DNA of 64,000 nt, taken from NCBI GenBank assembly GCA_948470475.1, contig OX419346.1, positions 1,743,651 through 1,807,650 on the forward strand, written 5' to 3'. The stretch is from Galaxea fascicularis (Eukaryota; Cnidaria; Anthozoa; Scleractinia; Euphylliidae). Below the pieces are notes generated by a model. It did no database searches, was not told the DNA's origin, and worked only from the letters and a program-made list of their open reading frames with translations. Both the position numbers and the translations under genes were made by a program. Shown in pieces: positions 21,273 to 33,261 of the stretch (its first letter is position 1; every line of letters starts with the position of its first letter).

Positions 21273-23014
21273 GATTGGCGATGTTGGTAAATGGTTATGA
21301 TGAAGATTATGTTGGTGTTGGTGGTGGTATGATGACGATAATCGATTGCGACGAAGATGATAAGAGATGATGTAGGTGATGAAGATGATGATACTCAGTG
21401 CTGTCGATGAAGGTGGTAATGATGATTATGAGGCTGATTAGTGTGACACGAAAATTGCATGCCATTTTGTTGCCTTCATTTTTTCCGAACTGCAGTAATG
21501 AAAAACAAATTCCACAGTACTATCCCCATACGGATAACGTTCTTGCGTATGGACAAAACCATTTAGGAAAGTTATAGTTTTATGGAGAAGAGCTTCTGTT
21601 AACGAAATTTTAATTGCGAATTAAGAACTACAAACGGATACCATTTTCGTTTCCTTTCGTTTGTCTCCGTTTTTTAGTGGGGTGGGGTGGGGAGTGATGG
21701 TATTGGCAGGGGTACAGCAGGAAACCTTCGAAAGATGAATGTAGTCAGAAGAAAAGCCAAGTAAACAAAAACAATTCTAAAGTTGATAAAGAAGAAAATC
21801 TCTCATTGAGAAACTAACAAAATCAAAAGTAGTACTAAAAGAGGTAGTGTCGTATATGGGGTTGACAGCTATTAAACTTATTAAAAGGTAAAAGACGTTC
21901 GCTGGCTAAAATATTTAAAAATAACATGAGCTTTCGACTGTCAATCTACAGCCTTCGACGGATAAACTGCTGAATACCGGGCTACTTATCAGGGGTACAA
22001 AACGACCAATTTGTTGAAAAATGTATTATACCCCAGTTAATAAAACTAAATGTTATTCAGGCATTTTCAGGTCTTTTTTAATAGTGCTGGGAAAAAAATA
22101 TCTGTTCCTTTTTGCCAGCAAGACACACAAGATATTTCCCAGCAAGCTAGATAAAATTGGTTGGTTTCCCAGCCAGGTGCAAATTGAGCAACCTGCCCAA
22201 CAAAAAAAAGACAATTCCTTATGTCGTAAGCCAAAATGGGCGTGGAAAAAGGCCTCAAATCAAGCCTTCACTGTGGAGGGGGGGGGGGGGGGGAGGACAA
22301 GACAAAAATTTCTCACAACCATCCAAATTTCGCCAGCCAGCAACACTCACACTGCTACCAAACTTCAGTAATTACCAACCGAAACCATCAGCAGAAAGAA
22401 ATTTGATAAACAAGTCCGGAAAGTAACTGATATTTTGCCAGCCAGCACAATACCTCGGGGGAACAGATAAAGTGAGGAACAGCTTCGTTTTGTGCCCCTG
22501 ACTTATTTGCATGTGAATAGCGTGTATTGTTATCTGTCTCGTTTTTCAAACGTTGCCGCTACAAGAACACAGCTGTAGTGGCCAGAAGTGGCGAAGTATT
22601 CAGCAGTTACTCCGGGGTTGACTGAATTCCTCACAACAAAATGGAATTTAATTTGCTTATTTATTTAAATACAATTTAATTAGCTATATAGTACGTCAGT
22701 ATGTCGCCGTCGTTCAACTGAGTGCGTCGTTAAACCTCTAGCTTATTTCCCTTCTTATATATGGCTCTGTACTATGTTCTTCGAAATCAGAAGAAAACGA
22801 TAGTCGACTGATGAAATGGCAAAATTATGATTGCGGTATATATATATATCACACAACAGTACAACGAAAGTAAAAGCTTACAGACCAGCTGAAAGTACTC
22901 TTGCCTGCTCTTACCGAGCTCTCTCGTGTGGTCAGTTAGATGGGGTTAATCTTCGTCCCCGTGCTACAATATCCGTCTTCCTTTTACCTTTTACGTCGTT
23001 TAAATAGTCTGTTT

Positions 23015-23338
<324 letters not shown>

Positions 23339-23434
23339 CTATGGGCGATTTCAGTGAGTCATCAGTTAGCTCAATGTAAATGAAACTAGATGGACAGTGA
23401 AAAGAAAAAGGACAATGAAAAGTTTCTCCTGTCC

Positions 23435-23442
23435 TTTTATAC
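23435..23442 (-). promoter_or_regulatory. TATA box of histone H4
   Basis: TATAAAAG on the minus strand, inside GTATAAAAGGACA, about 110 bp upstream of the H4 ATG. Spacing suits a transcription start near 23405-23412. Confidence 0.7.
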
Positions 23443-24195
23443 TTTTTCTCGTAGAAAACACGTGTTTTATTAACATTGTAATCTTATTGATCGGTTTTTG
23501 GCATCATTGAGCTTCACAGTAGCTTGCCAACTTCACACAATTTTTTTACAACAAAAAGACGCGCTACCTCGTTGTAAAAACCTGTGAACCTCACGAATGA
23601 CGTAAAACAAAGACAACAAAAGGTTCGAAACAACAGCGTAAAGCAAACAATAGATCACAAAACAAAGAAAACCTCGTCAAGTTTTTACACCTAGGTAAAC
23701 CCCGACAAGCCAGAAGAGTTCGGCATGCGGCTATTTGATGTTTGCATGCGTACCAACATCCACAGTCAGATTTTGGCAATATAAGTTTTTCTTTGTTTCA
23801 CTTTTTGTCGCTGACTTGTTGGGAAATGCTTCTTCGTATTTATACACCGACATGAAAAGGAATGTCGTTTCCTTAAAAATGCTGCCCCCTATTAAGACAG
23901 TGGACTAAGACGAAAAACGTCCTTCGTTATGATATGTGTTTTGCTCGATCTGTTTCCTTTTTCTGTGTTTCCACGTATTGTGTATCACTCGTACATTATC
24001 ATATGACAAACTGGATTATAAGTGCACGCCTATCGAAGTCTCAAGGGTGTTACAGATTTTGTCATCGTGCTGGTACATCTTCTTGGGGACACCATGACGA
24101 CGAACACCCCTGTCACTTTTATAGGGAGTTTGCAACCCCCGGGCACCACTGTTAAGTTCAGACAGGTACCCAGTCCACTTTGTAGTTAAAATGGG

Positions 24196-24231
<36 letters not shown>

Positions 24232-24247
24232 GGAGTTGTACACAAGA

Positions 24248-24394
24248 ATTTGGTTTTATCAACGGAGTTGATAATGTAAATTAACCACCGCACAGGGATT
24301 CTAAAAGCTGACGTTTCGAGTCATCCTTTCTTAGCTTTTAGAATCCATGTACGGTGGTCAATTTACACTATCAACTCCGTTGATAAAACCAAAT
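24248..24394. repeat. Penelope-like palindrome, copy a
   Basis: The left arm TTTGGTTTTATCAACGGAGT through TAAATTAACCACCG to AAAAGCTGACGTTTCGAG pairs with a right arm that ends ACTCCGTTGATAAAACCAAA. Arms are about 60-65 bp and the centre is near 24325. It shares ACGGTGGCCAATTTACA-type and GCTGACGTTTCGAG motifs with 59605-59783. These strings look to me like termini of Penelope-like retroelements (from memory). Confidence 0.7.
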
Positions 24395-24995
24395 CCCTGT
24401 TGTATTTGATTGGAAGGTATTTCTGTACTGGAAATAACAAAGTACTTTGCCTTCTCTCCTCAAAAGCATTCTTTATTACGCTATACGGCTGCACTGATAA
24501 GACGGAGTGCGGCACTGAGATCAGAACCACTTCAGTTCGCCGATATTTTTTGCATTGTCGCTCTTTTAACTTATCCAACACCCCACTAAGTAAGTCTGCC
24601 CAAATGCTAAAACATTTGCAATAGTGATATATTTGACGTTACTCAAAACTGACAAATGTAACAGTGATGATGGAGATGATTAAACGGATAGGGCTAGAAC
24701 CATGCAAACAACAACTGTATGACGACACTGTCTCTCTACTTCTCATTTTATCATAAGTCAATGACAAGGAATCTCAATGTATACGATAACGTAACTATCC
24801 CGCGGCCGCTCGCGCAAGTGTTTCTTTCGCACCTGTTCAATGCTATCACGGGTCTGCTATATACATATATAATACTTCTGTTTGTTAAAAATTTTCTAAT
24901 TAAGCATCATCATCGTCGTTTTAGGAAGCCAAGACCCTTTTAGTTTTAGTTTTTATTTCATGTAAATTTCAATATTCTTAAGTGTAAGGGTCAAT

Positions 24996-25160
24996 AAAGT
25001 TGTTGTTGTTGTTGTTGTTGTTGTTGTCGTCAACATCGTCATCATCGTCATCGTCATCGTCATCATCATCAACATCTTCGTTATCGTCATCGTCATCGCC
25101 ATTATCATTGTTATCGTCGTCATCGCCATCATCATCGTCCTATCATCATCGTCAGTGTCA
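24996..25160. repeat. GTT / CAT trinucleotide tract
   Basis: (GTT)n for about 30 bases, then a long imperfect CATCGT/CATCAT run. Open frames in it are pure low complexity. Confidence 0.9.
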
Positions 25161-25478
25161 GTGTAGTCATCATGATTATAGTCCAAACATCACCATTGTC
25201 ACCAGTGTTATTTTCAAGAATCATCATTATCTTCAAATATAATCATTGTCATCATCATCAAAAATCAACATCATCATGGTTTTTACCACCACCATTATAA
25301 CCAGCGTTCCAACCGGCTGTCTCACAGACTCCAATCCTCTTCTTCGTTGAAGACTTATTGACGGGCAAAGGTCCTTTTGGAAGTCTGCCTTCCTGTGCAA
25401 GCTTTAGAGCTACTGTGTACATGCAAAAATAATGCTAAGCTAACAGCTCTAAAAAGATTAACTTTATTTGTGCTGTAT

Positions 25479-25513
25479 TACCAGGAGCCCATAAATATTT
25501 ATGGCTCCTGGTA
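25479..25513. repeat. Short hairpin
   Basis: TACCAGGAGCCCATAAATA is followed directly by TTTATGGCTCCTGGTA; 16-18 bp arms, one unpaired C. No T-run follows. Probably a remnant foldback. Confidence 0.6.
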
Positions 25514-26417
25514 TTACCCATAATGTGTATTTTTGGGTAGTGCACCACTGCACGTGCTACGTGCAGGGCTTTGTTGCCCATTTAACACGATTCGGTGTTT
25601 CTTAGAATCGGTCCCTATTTTCTCTCCCTTTCTGCCACAGCGCGATAGAGCTTCTGTGGATGAAAGAGCATGCGCAGGGGACAAAAGCAAATGCGTATTT
25701 CTAGTGACAGGCCCATAGAATGAGGAGGGACAGGAAGGGGGGGCTCAAGTGCCCCCCCAATCCAAAATTTTTGGAAGTTAAAGAAAGAATTTTACCAAAA
25801 CATGCCAAAAGATTTAATAGCGATATGTCCAACTGGCCAAATTGCCAGGCGAATTCCCCTGCTGTCAAATTCTAGGCATGGGTTCCAAGTTGAAGAAGAA
25901 AAAGAAAAATTTTACGTCAGGTGTTTGCATCCTCCCTAAAACGTGAAATTACATTTTCATCAAAAAGTGTGACGAATGTATGTAAAGAATTGATGTTTTG
26001 ATTGGTAAACTAACCCTCTTACTTTGATGTTCACTTGGCGTTGTCATCGTGCCACCTTCATATCCCTTGTCTACGCCGGGGAGAGGGTCAGTCGCATAAC
26101 CAACTTGCTGAGCCCTCCCCCCTCCCCAGCTACATAAGCCTTAAATAAAACTCCATGTTTGTAACGCCACTGTTACAAGCTAAAGGTCAACAGAGCAGCA
26201 AAATCAAAACAATATGCCATCGTGATGGTCGTCCATCTCACATAAAACAGGCTCGGAAGGAATGATGGGTATATTTGGGAAGAGATAATTTTTCTCAAAG
26301 GATTAGTTAAAATTAGGAAAATAGGAAATATTGAAGATTTAATGAAGGTTTAAAATTGGAAATTGAAGTTAAAAATTAGTGGACGGACACCAAAACAGTT
26401 TCCGAACAACCTGCAAT

Positions 26418-26524
26418 GGTCTAGGCTCGATTACCAGCCGCTGTTCGGGAAATGAGCCCACGCAGGAACGAAGTAAATTTATTTAGTTTGGACTCGGGAG
26501 AGCGGCGGAAATCGAGCCTAGCAA
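26418..26524. repeat. Foldback repeat
   Basis: TCTAGGCTCGATTACCAGCC at the left and AGCGGCGGAAATCGAGCCTA at the right are near-complementary, giving arms of about 20-23 bp around a loop of about 60 bp. Confidence 0.6.
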
Positions 26525-27437
26525 TGGCCTTGTGGGGTCTCAACTGTCTGGTGGTGTTTCGAAACATTTTTTTACCTTTCAATTCGTTCTTTAAACTCCT
26601 TAAAATGTCACTCCAATTTCGGTTTAGTCCCACCTTAAATAGCCTGCTCACTAGCCTCCCAAAGCAGTCGTTTAAAGGGTAGTCGGGAAATATGACTTCC
26701 CCTAAAACGACTGCCACCAGCTGCTTACATGCGTTAGTACTAGTACTTGGTGCAAGAGAGATTTGCCCACGAAGCACCCCAAGGTACTTCAAATTCGCGG
26801 AGAGCAATTATATCCGAATAACTTAATTAATGGAGAGGCTGTTTGCAGGCTATAAACAAAATTTTTTATCATGGAGAAGGGGTTCAAGGGCAAAATAGCG
26901 AGACTGAGTAAAAAAGCTTTAATCTGCAAAATAAAGAAAAAAAATCAAGTGTGTGCATTTCAAATTAAAGGGACAATAAGGGACGAACTATTAGAAAAGT
27001 GATGGGAGGGGGAGGGGGGGGTGGAGGTTTTTAGCTTGCATGATTTTTTTTTTCGCCTATCCAGCTAGAGGTGCTTGTGTAGGATTTTTTTTGTAGGTGC
27101 ATACATTTCTTCTTTGCCTTCTTTTTTACACGATTTTTTTCTTGACCTTTCTTCTTGCATGAACTTTTTGTTTGTTTTTTTCACCCCCTCCCCAGGTATT
27201 TTTCTAATGATCCGTGCCTAATTAGTCGTGTTAGCGATATGGCCTATGCCTGTATGCATCCATTTTGATTACTACCGCCACAGTCAGAAACGGATCTTTC
27301 GCTGTTTCTGTCGAAGCAGAATAAAAGAAAAGCTTGCAAAAAGTGGACAGATTCATATTGGTTTATTAAAACATAAAAACAAAAATATAGACAGAGAAAC
27401 CCTGCCCCCGGAAAAGCCCCCAACACGCCTATTAATG

Positions 27438-27518
27438 GCCAAGCTCAATCTCGTTCCCAGAGCCCACGTTCCCTTAGCCCGCTGGGGAAACGTAGGCTCT
27501 GGGAACGAAATTGGGCCA
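27438..27518. repeat. Foldback just upstream of the bZIP gene
   Basis: GGCCAAGCTCAATCTCGTTC...ACGTTCCC pairs with GGGGAAACGTAGGCTCTGGG...AAATTGGGCC; arms about 38 bp, loop about 9 bp. It ends about 130 bp before the bZIP ATG, so it is in or next to the promoter or 5' UTR. Confidence 0.75.
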
Positions 27519-27646
27519 GGCTGCTAAGTTATTTTCGCAATCATTGAAATAATTGCGCAAGCTTAGAACATTTTTTGTAAGAATTAGGTAATCGAATGGT
27601 GAAGGGCTTTTTTGCGGAAGGCTAGTATTGAGAATAAGGCATAACA

Positions 27647-28090
27647 ATGGCATCATCGACTCAAAATACAGACTCAAAGGAGGCTAAAGGTACCAAGCGT
27701 GGTGCTGATAAGGAAATGGACGATGATTACGTGAAGAAACGAGAGAGAAATAATATTGCTGTCCGGAAAAGTCGTATGAAGGCAAAGGAACGGATCGAGG
27801 AAACCCGAAAGAGAGTAGTGGATTTAGCAAAAGAAAACGAGGAATTACGGAACAAGGTTTCTTTACTGCAAAAGGAGTTGAACGTTTTAAGATCTCTGTT
27901 TGCCAATGGTGGAATAACAGTTCCTTCGGAAATCAACGTTCAATTTACAACCTCAAACAATGATAATCAAGCGGTTGTGTTGACTGCCGTCACGACACCG
28001 CTGAGCAATGGATCGCTACAAGAAACCCACAGCTCAGTTGAGGAAGTGTTAGATGGAGTAGGTACTCATGTTATCAAGAAGGAATCGTAG
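27647..28090 (+). CDS. CEBPG: C/EBP-gamma-like bZIP transcription factor
   Basis: Nuclear DNA-binding dimer of the C/EBP class. The 147-residue single-exon frame has a basic region RERNNIAVRKSRMKAKERIE (about residues 32-51) containing the C/EBP-type NNxAVRKSR signature. A leucine zipper follows with heptad Leu/Val positions up to about residue 87 (LAKENEELRNKVSLLQKEL). The C-terminal 60 residues are Ser/Thr-rich and unrecognised. There is no long N-terminal transactivation domain, as in human CEBPG (150 residues), so a heterodimerising regulator is likely. Intronless in a region of intron-rich genes, as many C/EBP genes are. AATAAA at 28625-28630 would give a 3' UTR of about 550 bases. Family assignment is firm; orthology to CEBPG specifically is inferred from size and basic region. 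Confidence 0.88.
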   Translation: MASSTQNTDSKEAKGTKRGADKEMDDDYVKKRERNNIAVRKSRMKAKERIEETRKRVVDLAKENEELRNKVSLLQKELNVLRSLFANGGITVPSEINVQFTTSNNDNQAVVLTAVTTPLSNGSLQETHSSVEEVLDGVGTHVIKKES

Positions 28091-28624
28091 CAATCAGTCA
28101 ATTAACTTTGTTGGTTAGCTGCAGTTTTGTATGTCTGGTATGGACCTATATAGAAGCGTTTATGCTCAGTTAATGATTAAAGTGACACTTTATAGAGAGG
28201 CTTGCCGTGGAAGTGACTGTCGACAACATAAGTTATATATTTCGCATAATATTACTTTTCATATGGCAAGCGGCACTACTTTCGATTTGACAAGATTCGC
28301 AAATCTCTTTGCATTATTGTCAGACCAGAAGCCTTATTTATAGCATGGAAAGCTACGTTTGTTAAAACAGTCGCTCGTTAGAGTTGAGGCTGTAACGTGG
28401 TCTTTTCATGGAATGTGCCGGTATGTTTTTATGATTTATTCACAGACAACCTTATATAAAACACGAAGTATAAAATATATGAATACAGTATCTCGTTGTA
28501 AATTATATAATGCAATTACCATTTTACGCAAAACATGATTTTGAAGCTATGTTGATTTTGCCCCCAATCATTATGTCATATGAATACTCTCGATACGTTT
28601 GCTGCATGATGATATCCGCAGAGA

Positions 28625-28630
28625 AATAAA
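28625..28630 (+). terminator. Polyadenylation signal, bZIP gene
   Basis: AATAAA about 535 bases after the stop of the C/EBP-like gene. Position is plausible; not proven. Confidence 0.4.
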
Positions 28631-29000
28631 TTATTACAATTATTGATTTTACGCAAATGAAACTATTCCGTTAATGGGTTGAAACACTACTTGGTTCTGA
28701 AGCTTGTCATCATAATTGTGCAATCCATGCCTAAACATTTGAAATCCTTAGTAAATTGCTTATGCAACAGTCATGACCTCACGCTACCTCACGTGCCACG
28801 ATTCACGGACTGCACGTTCAGGAATGGGGAGCTCAACTGTGACCTATGTTTGTTTTTCACTCTCTTGCAAGAATGCCAACTTGACAGTGTCATTACCTTG
28901 CACAATAATAATAATAATAATGATTAATAATAAATAATAATAACTATTTAAATCTCAAATCATTCAAGCTGAGCACAGGTGAGACTGTAAATCAACTCAC

Positions 29001-29179
29001 CTCAAATTAAATGAAATCAAATGTTGGTTTTTGAGGGAGGGGGAAACCCAAGTACCCAGAGAAAACCTCTCAGAGCAAAGTAGAGAATCAAACTCAGCCC
29101 ACTTATGACTCCAAGTCAGGGAATTAAACCTAGGACACATTGGTGGAAGGCAAGCAATCTCATGCCAACCTTGCTCCCA
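29001..29179 (-). mobile_element. tRNA-derived SINE, minus strand
   Basis: Minus strand from 29179: GGGAGCAAGGTTGGCATGAG (degenerate A box), CTTCCACCAATGTGTCCTAG, then AGGTTTAATTCCC (degenerate B box). The body has GAGAGGTTTTCTCTGGGTAC and ends AAAACCAACATTTGATTTCA. I recognise this as a SINE family common in anthozoan sequence (memory, not a search). This copy is well diverged. Confidence 0.75.
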
Positions 29180-30883
29180 TCACAATGGGGCAGCTGATGG
29201 AAGAGGACAGAAACAGGCCCTTGTGTAACTTGCTTGACAGCTGTTTTCCCATTTTACACATCTCTTGCACCCCAGCAACTTTGTTGGACCATATTTTGGC
29301 AAGATTTTAATTCCACACAGCCCTTACATTACTAATGCATACACTTTCCAACTCAACTCCAATTCATTTTTGGTCAGGAAGAGGGTGGGTATGACAGTGA
29401 TGCATGTATGAACCTTTCCCATATTTTCAATAAATAGCTTTAGATGTAACTTCCGATAAATGTTTGCTACCTTGTCAAAATCAAACATTAAAATAAACAT
29501 GGAAGTATCTATTGGACTGAGATATATTGAACAAACCCAAGTACAAAAACCACATTGATTTTGACAGTTCTCACAGTTGCCAATGAAAATTTGTGAACTA
29601 TAAAAAGACAGTACTTGTTTACAGTTTTGCTAAATATTTTAAACAAACATGAACCATTACTTTTTGGGTTCTGCAGTGTGCTTGCTATACCTTAAGCTTC
29701 ACCATGCAACACAGCACCTTTTACATCTACATCTGATGATCCGTGAGTTAGTAAACTCCTCATTACCAACTATTAAAATAGTAAAAAAAAAATCCCCACA
29801 ACTTTATGACCCATTGGGTTGCCAATTCTTCCTCTGCCCAATGATGTAAAGCTATTGTTCTTAGCACTAGGACTCAATAAATGGACGCATTTACCCAGTA
29901 ACTGCACGAAAAGTTGACAATATGACATTTATTTTTTTCAAATTTATGTATTTATGTAGTCAGTTTATTTTAAAGCTCTGTGACCACTTGAAAGTTTTTT
30001 TTCTTTTTTTTGCAAACTGAAACTTTCACATTTATGACGCTTTTTATCTTAACTTGAACAGTGTCTGATCATAATAACTAGTGCATATGTAGTACTATTT
30101 TTAAGTACATCACATTAATGCTAGAAATTAGCAATTTCATTGTAGAAAGCTTCCATTCAAGGACATTGCCAGTTCAAACCAGTTCTTACAAGTTATCCAG
30201 ACTGGGATGTAGCTGGGCAATGATGACTATACACAAAAATGCAAGTGGGGATAAAATTTGACATCTGAGGACCCAAAACCTTTAAGTGCCATGGAGTTGT
30301 AACAAGATTTGCAACAGTTGCCTTGGAATCAACAATTTATGCAACTTAAGTTCTATTACCGGTAGTTTTAATTAATAATTTTGATAACATCAGCAATGTG
30401 CCACATTCTACAACTCTCTTGGCTTCAATCACCACATTGAATTGAAATTTATGTTTTTAACTTACGCTGTCAAAACACTTAATAGCTTTTTTTTTAACAC
30501 ATGTAATCCCACTTGTTTTCAAAAACTTATTTTAGAGTCTTGATTATTATCCCAGACCTAAAACAGCCTTAGTCTGGCAAAATAATACTGGAGACCCATC
30601 CTCCCTTCAATAATTGTGCACATAACATTGTCTCCAGTTCGACACAATTCTCAAGTCAAACCAAATTTCCACACAGCACCTACATTATGCGAGTAGAACT
30701 TCTTCACGACTCAAAATGTACACGTTTACCAAAATCTTTCCGATGTTACAGATTGCTACAAAACAGCTTCCTCTGTATCCCCACTTCAGTCTATGTATTC
30801 TATTTACATCAACTCTGTACAATGAAGTTATAAATATTATTCTTGTTTCTGTTTAAGGCTCTAATCCACAATCCACAAGTAAT

Positions 30884-32252
30884 TTATCTGCAGCACTCCT
30901 CCATCCACAGATCATCATCACTCATTTCAATATCTTCCTTGGAGTTTGGCAGGGATCCCCAGAGCATTATTTGAATTCCTGTAAAACAAACAGCAGGGGT
31001 TACAAGCAAACAAAGTCCAGCTATACAAGTAAGTTACCAAGATTCAACCTACAAAGTCATTGCCTGACATCCCAAGGGGTGCTCTGAGTTTCAAGTGATG
31101 GGGATAATCAAATGGGGAAAAAAAAACCCAAAAAAATTCGAAGAGCTTCCAACAAAACCCAAAATATGATGAATCCCTGAGCCTTAAAAATTTCCAGAAA
31201 GGATTGTACTCTATTCATAGACAATACAGGGATGATACCCCCAATCTTCCGATTGTTTTTTACAAAAAATACTTCTCAAATTAACCCAACCAAAAAAAAA
31301 ATTCCCCGACACATCAAATCCGAAGTAACCCCCTGGGCCTGAAATCAGCTGGGAAACTGAAACCAGCTGGGGGAACTCCTGGGATAAATTCCAAGGTAAA
31401 CCAAACGCAACGAAGTCATCTGTGACAGGTTTTGACTTGATAGGAAAATATTAACATGTGTATACCCAAAGAGTAACGGAAAATTAACAAGAAAAGATTA
31501 AAATGCCAAGTAGTCAAGGAATGTGTTCCAAGTCAAAACCAGTTGTAAACAGTTTGCACATGGTCACTTCAAACAATAAGACCAGCTGTTAAATTTCCAC
31601 TTGTCTTAAGCTTAGTACCATCAATACCACCGCAAGATGCTCATTCACAATCACAACAAGCGCCAACTAATATTGAAGGCAACAAACCTGTTTTATCCAG
31701 TCTCTCCGAAGGGACAACAGCACTCGAGTGAAACATCCAGAAATGTCCGTTGTTGCATGACCGAATACAAGACTGACATGGAAGTGTTACATGATAACCA
31801 ACGACATTTCCGCTGAAAAATGGAAACAGACCGAAGATAAGAATTCTATAACTACAGCAAACTGTTAATTTATTGTGTGGAGGAATGCTGATGGAAAGCG
31901 GTTAAATTTTACGATAAGATATCAACGAACTGAACGAACCATCCAAGGCAAGCGACATCTTTGATTCGACATTCACAGTTCTCGGTTGAATAGTCTGTCC
32001 CGATCAGCTGAATAGCACTATAAACAAAAGGAATATATTACAGAGTGTTCTGAAAGGAAATAGAAACAAACAGATGAAAAATGAGCTAAAAACTTACTTC
32101 TCAGGAGGCAAATCAGTCGAGTAAAGTTCCACCTTAGTGTCGGCCAGTAGAAGTGCCCTCATACCACGAGCGCAAATGTTTCGTTCGCAATACTTGCACT
32201 CTAACTTCACAACAGTTTTGGTCTGAAAAGCTGGGTGTATTCTTCTCGCCAT
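30884..32252 (-). CDS. FAM72A: FAM72 family protein
   Basis: Small conserved protein; human FAM72A is reported to bind and limit UNG2 and so affects mutagenic uracil repair. Four exons (complement): 32098-32252, 31940-32017, 31688-31812, 30884-30978; phases close to 150 residues, against 149 in human FAM72A. Visible: paired cysteines CKYCERN, the block [43 protein letters not shown], then [19 protein letters not shown] and a C-terminus WGSLP...EECCR. The CxxC pairs suggest metal binding. I chose the ATG at 32252, which matches the family N-terminus; an in-frame ATG at 32366 would add 38 residues with no similarity. Divergent from the transporter gene at 33262. Family identity is very secure. 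Confidence 0.95.
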
Positions 32253-33261
32253 TTTCCTTAAAAATTGAGCAGGCAGACCCGACGTAGTTTCGCTTTCTTT
32301 AAGACGCAACCCGTCCCAAGCAGACAGTTCCTTCAAAATGGCCGTTCGGTGAAAACAGCTATCCACTTAAAGCAAATACTGCGTTCTGATTGGATGTTGC
32401 TTGGTGACGTTCACGCCATACTTTACCTTTAAATGCTAAAAAAAACAACGCGATGTCACGGCAAAATGTGAAACCCTCATTTTATCTCACTTTCACTCGA
32501 GTCCGACAATTTCTATACCCGAGGGGAAAGTACTCTTACATAGCCGAAGTTTACAAAGTCCCTTGGTGAAGCAGGATTACTCGGAGAAATAAGTTTTGAT
32601 TATCTTTTCTTTCCATTGCGCCTATTAAAGGTCACGTTTTATGCTGATTTAACATATATTTGAGTAAATAGGAACCTTCTTGTTCGCATCTTTATAAAAC
32701 TAACGAATCATGTTGAAAAACAACTTTTCTTATTTTTTCTTCAATTAGAACAAAAACTAGCTTGCATAACAGACGTTTATTTAGCCGAGCGCGAAGGGCG
32801 AGACATCGAGGGCGAAGCGCGAGACACGAGCGCGGAGCGTGACGCGAAGGTCTCGCGCATCGCACTCGTGTCTCGCGCTTCGGCGTTGATGTCTCACGCT
32901 TCGCGCTTGGTTGAATGCTAAACAAAAACGGGAAAAAAGATACATTACATTCGCGATATAATACAAAGAACCGATTAAAATGATAGTTAATAAATCGAAA
33001 GAGCTCAAATACGGTACACGTGATACCACAGAAGTTCACCAAGCAACTCCAGTAAAAAGACAAAATTCCCTTACGTATTTCCGTGTTACGCTCCACTACG
33101 TCATGATTTGTGACGTTGTGTGACGTCATGATTACCCACACCTTCGTCCCCAGTCTATCAACATTTTTACTCAAAATGGCGGATTGAGGAATGATTGAAC
33201 AATCTTCAGTTTTGCTACTCCTTGGTGTGCCTCATGTTATCCTGATTCTGTGTTGTGCATT
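32253..33261. other. Divergent promoter region FAM72 / transporter
   Basis: About 1 kb between two start codons on opposite strands. It contains a GC-rich inverted repeat at 32785-32915 made of GCGAAGCGCGAGACACGAG-type units. Open minus-strand frames of 82-160 codons here run through that repeat and are not genes. Confidence 0.55.
32785..32915. repeat. GC-rich foldback between divergent genes
   Basis: CGAGCGCGAAGGGCGAGACA, GGCGAAGCGCGAGACACGAG and, on the right, their complements CTCGTGTCTCGCGCTTCGGC and GTCTCACGCTTCGCGCTTGG. Internal units repeat several times. Sharply higher in GC than its surroundings. Confidence 0.7.

Larger units (their letters stand above)
15397..23014. other. Repeat-rich intergenic region
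   Basis: No protein-coding exon is supported between SRPK (start 15396) and histone H4 (stop 23015). The SRPK promoter and 5' UTR should lie just right of 15396. Described separately: a MITE at 15774-15994, an ATT microsatellite, a TIR element at 17898-18265, SINEs at 19556-19720 and 20040-20115, and the GACGACG cluster at 20128-21272. A GAT/GTT-rich low-complexity stretch follows at about 21272-21440. Open frames of up to 160 codons near 18890-19370 lack any recognisable domain. Confidence 0.6.
28091..30883. other. Intergenic and 3' UTRs
   Basis: Holds the 3' UTR of the bZIP gene, an AAT microsatellite near 28904-28942, a SINE (29001-29179) and, on the right, probably the long 3' UTR of FAM72. 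No coding exon recognised. Confidence 0.5.

Noticed and set aside
25000..25242. Ser- or Met/Thr-rich open frames
   Set aside because: Translations of the GTT/CAT trinucleotide tract.
26421..26807. 128-codon minus-strand open frame
   Set aside because: Overlaps a foldback repeat, no recognisable domain, no neighbouring exons in phase.
32692..33174. 160- and 82-codon minus-strand frames upstream of FAM72
   Set aside because: The Arg/Ala/Cys-rich parts are translations of the GC-rich inverted repeat at 32785-32915.
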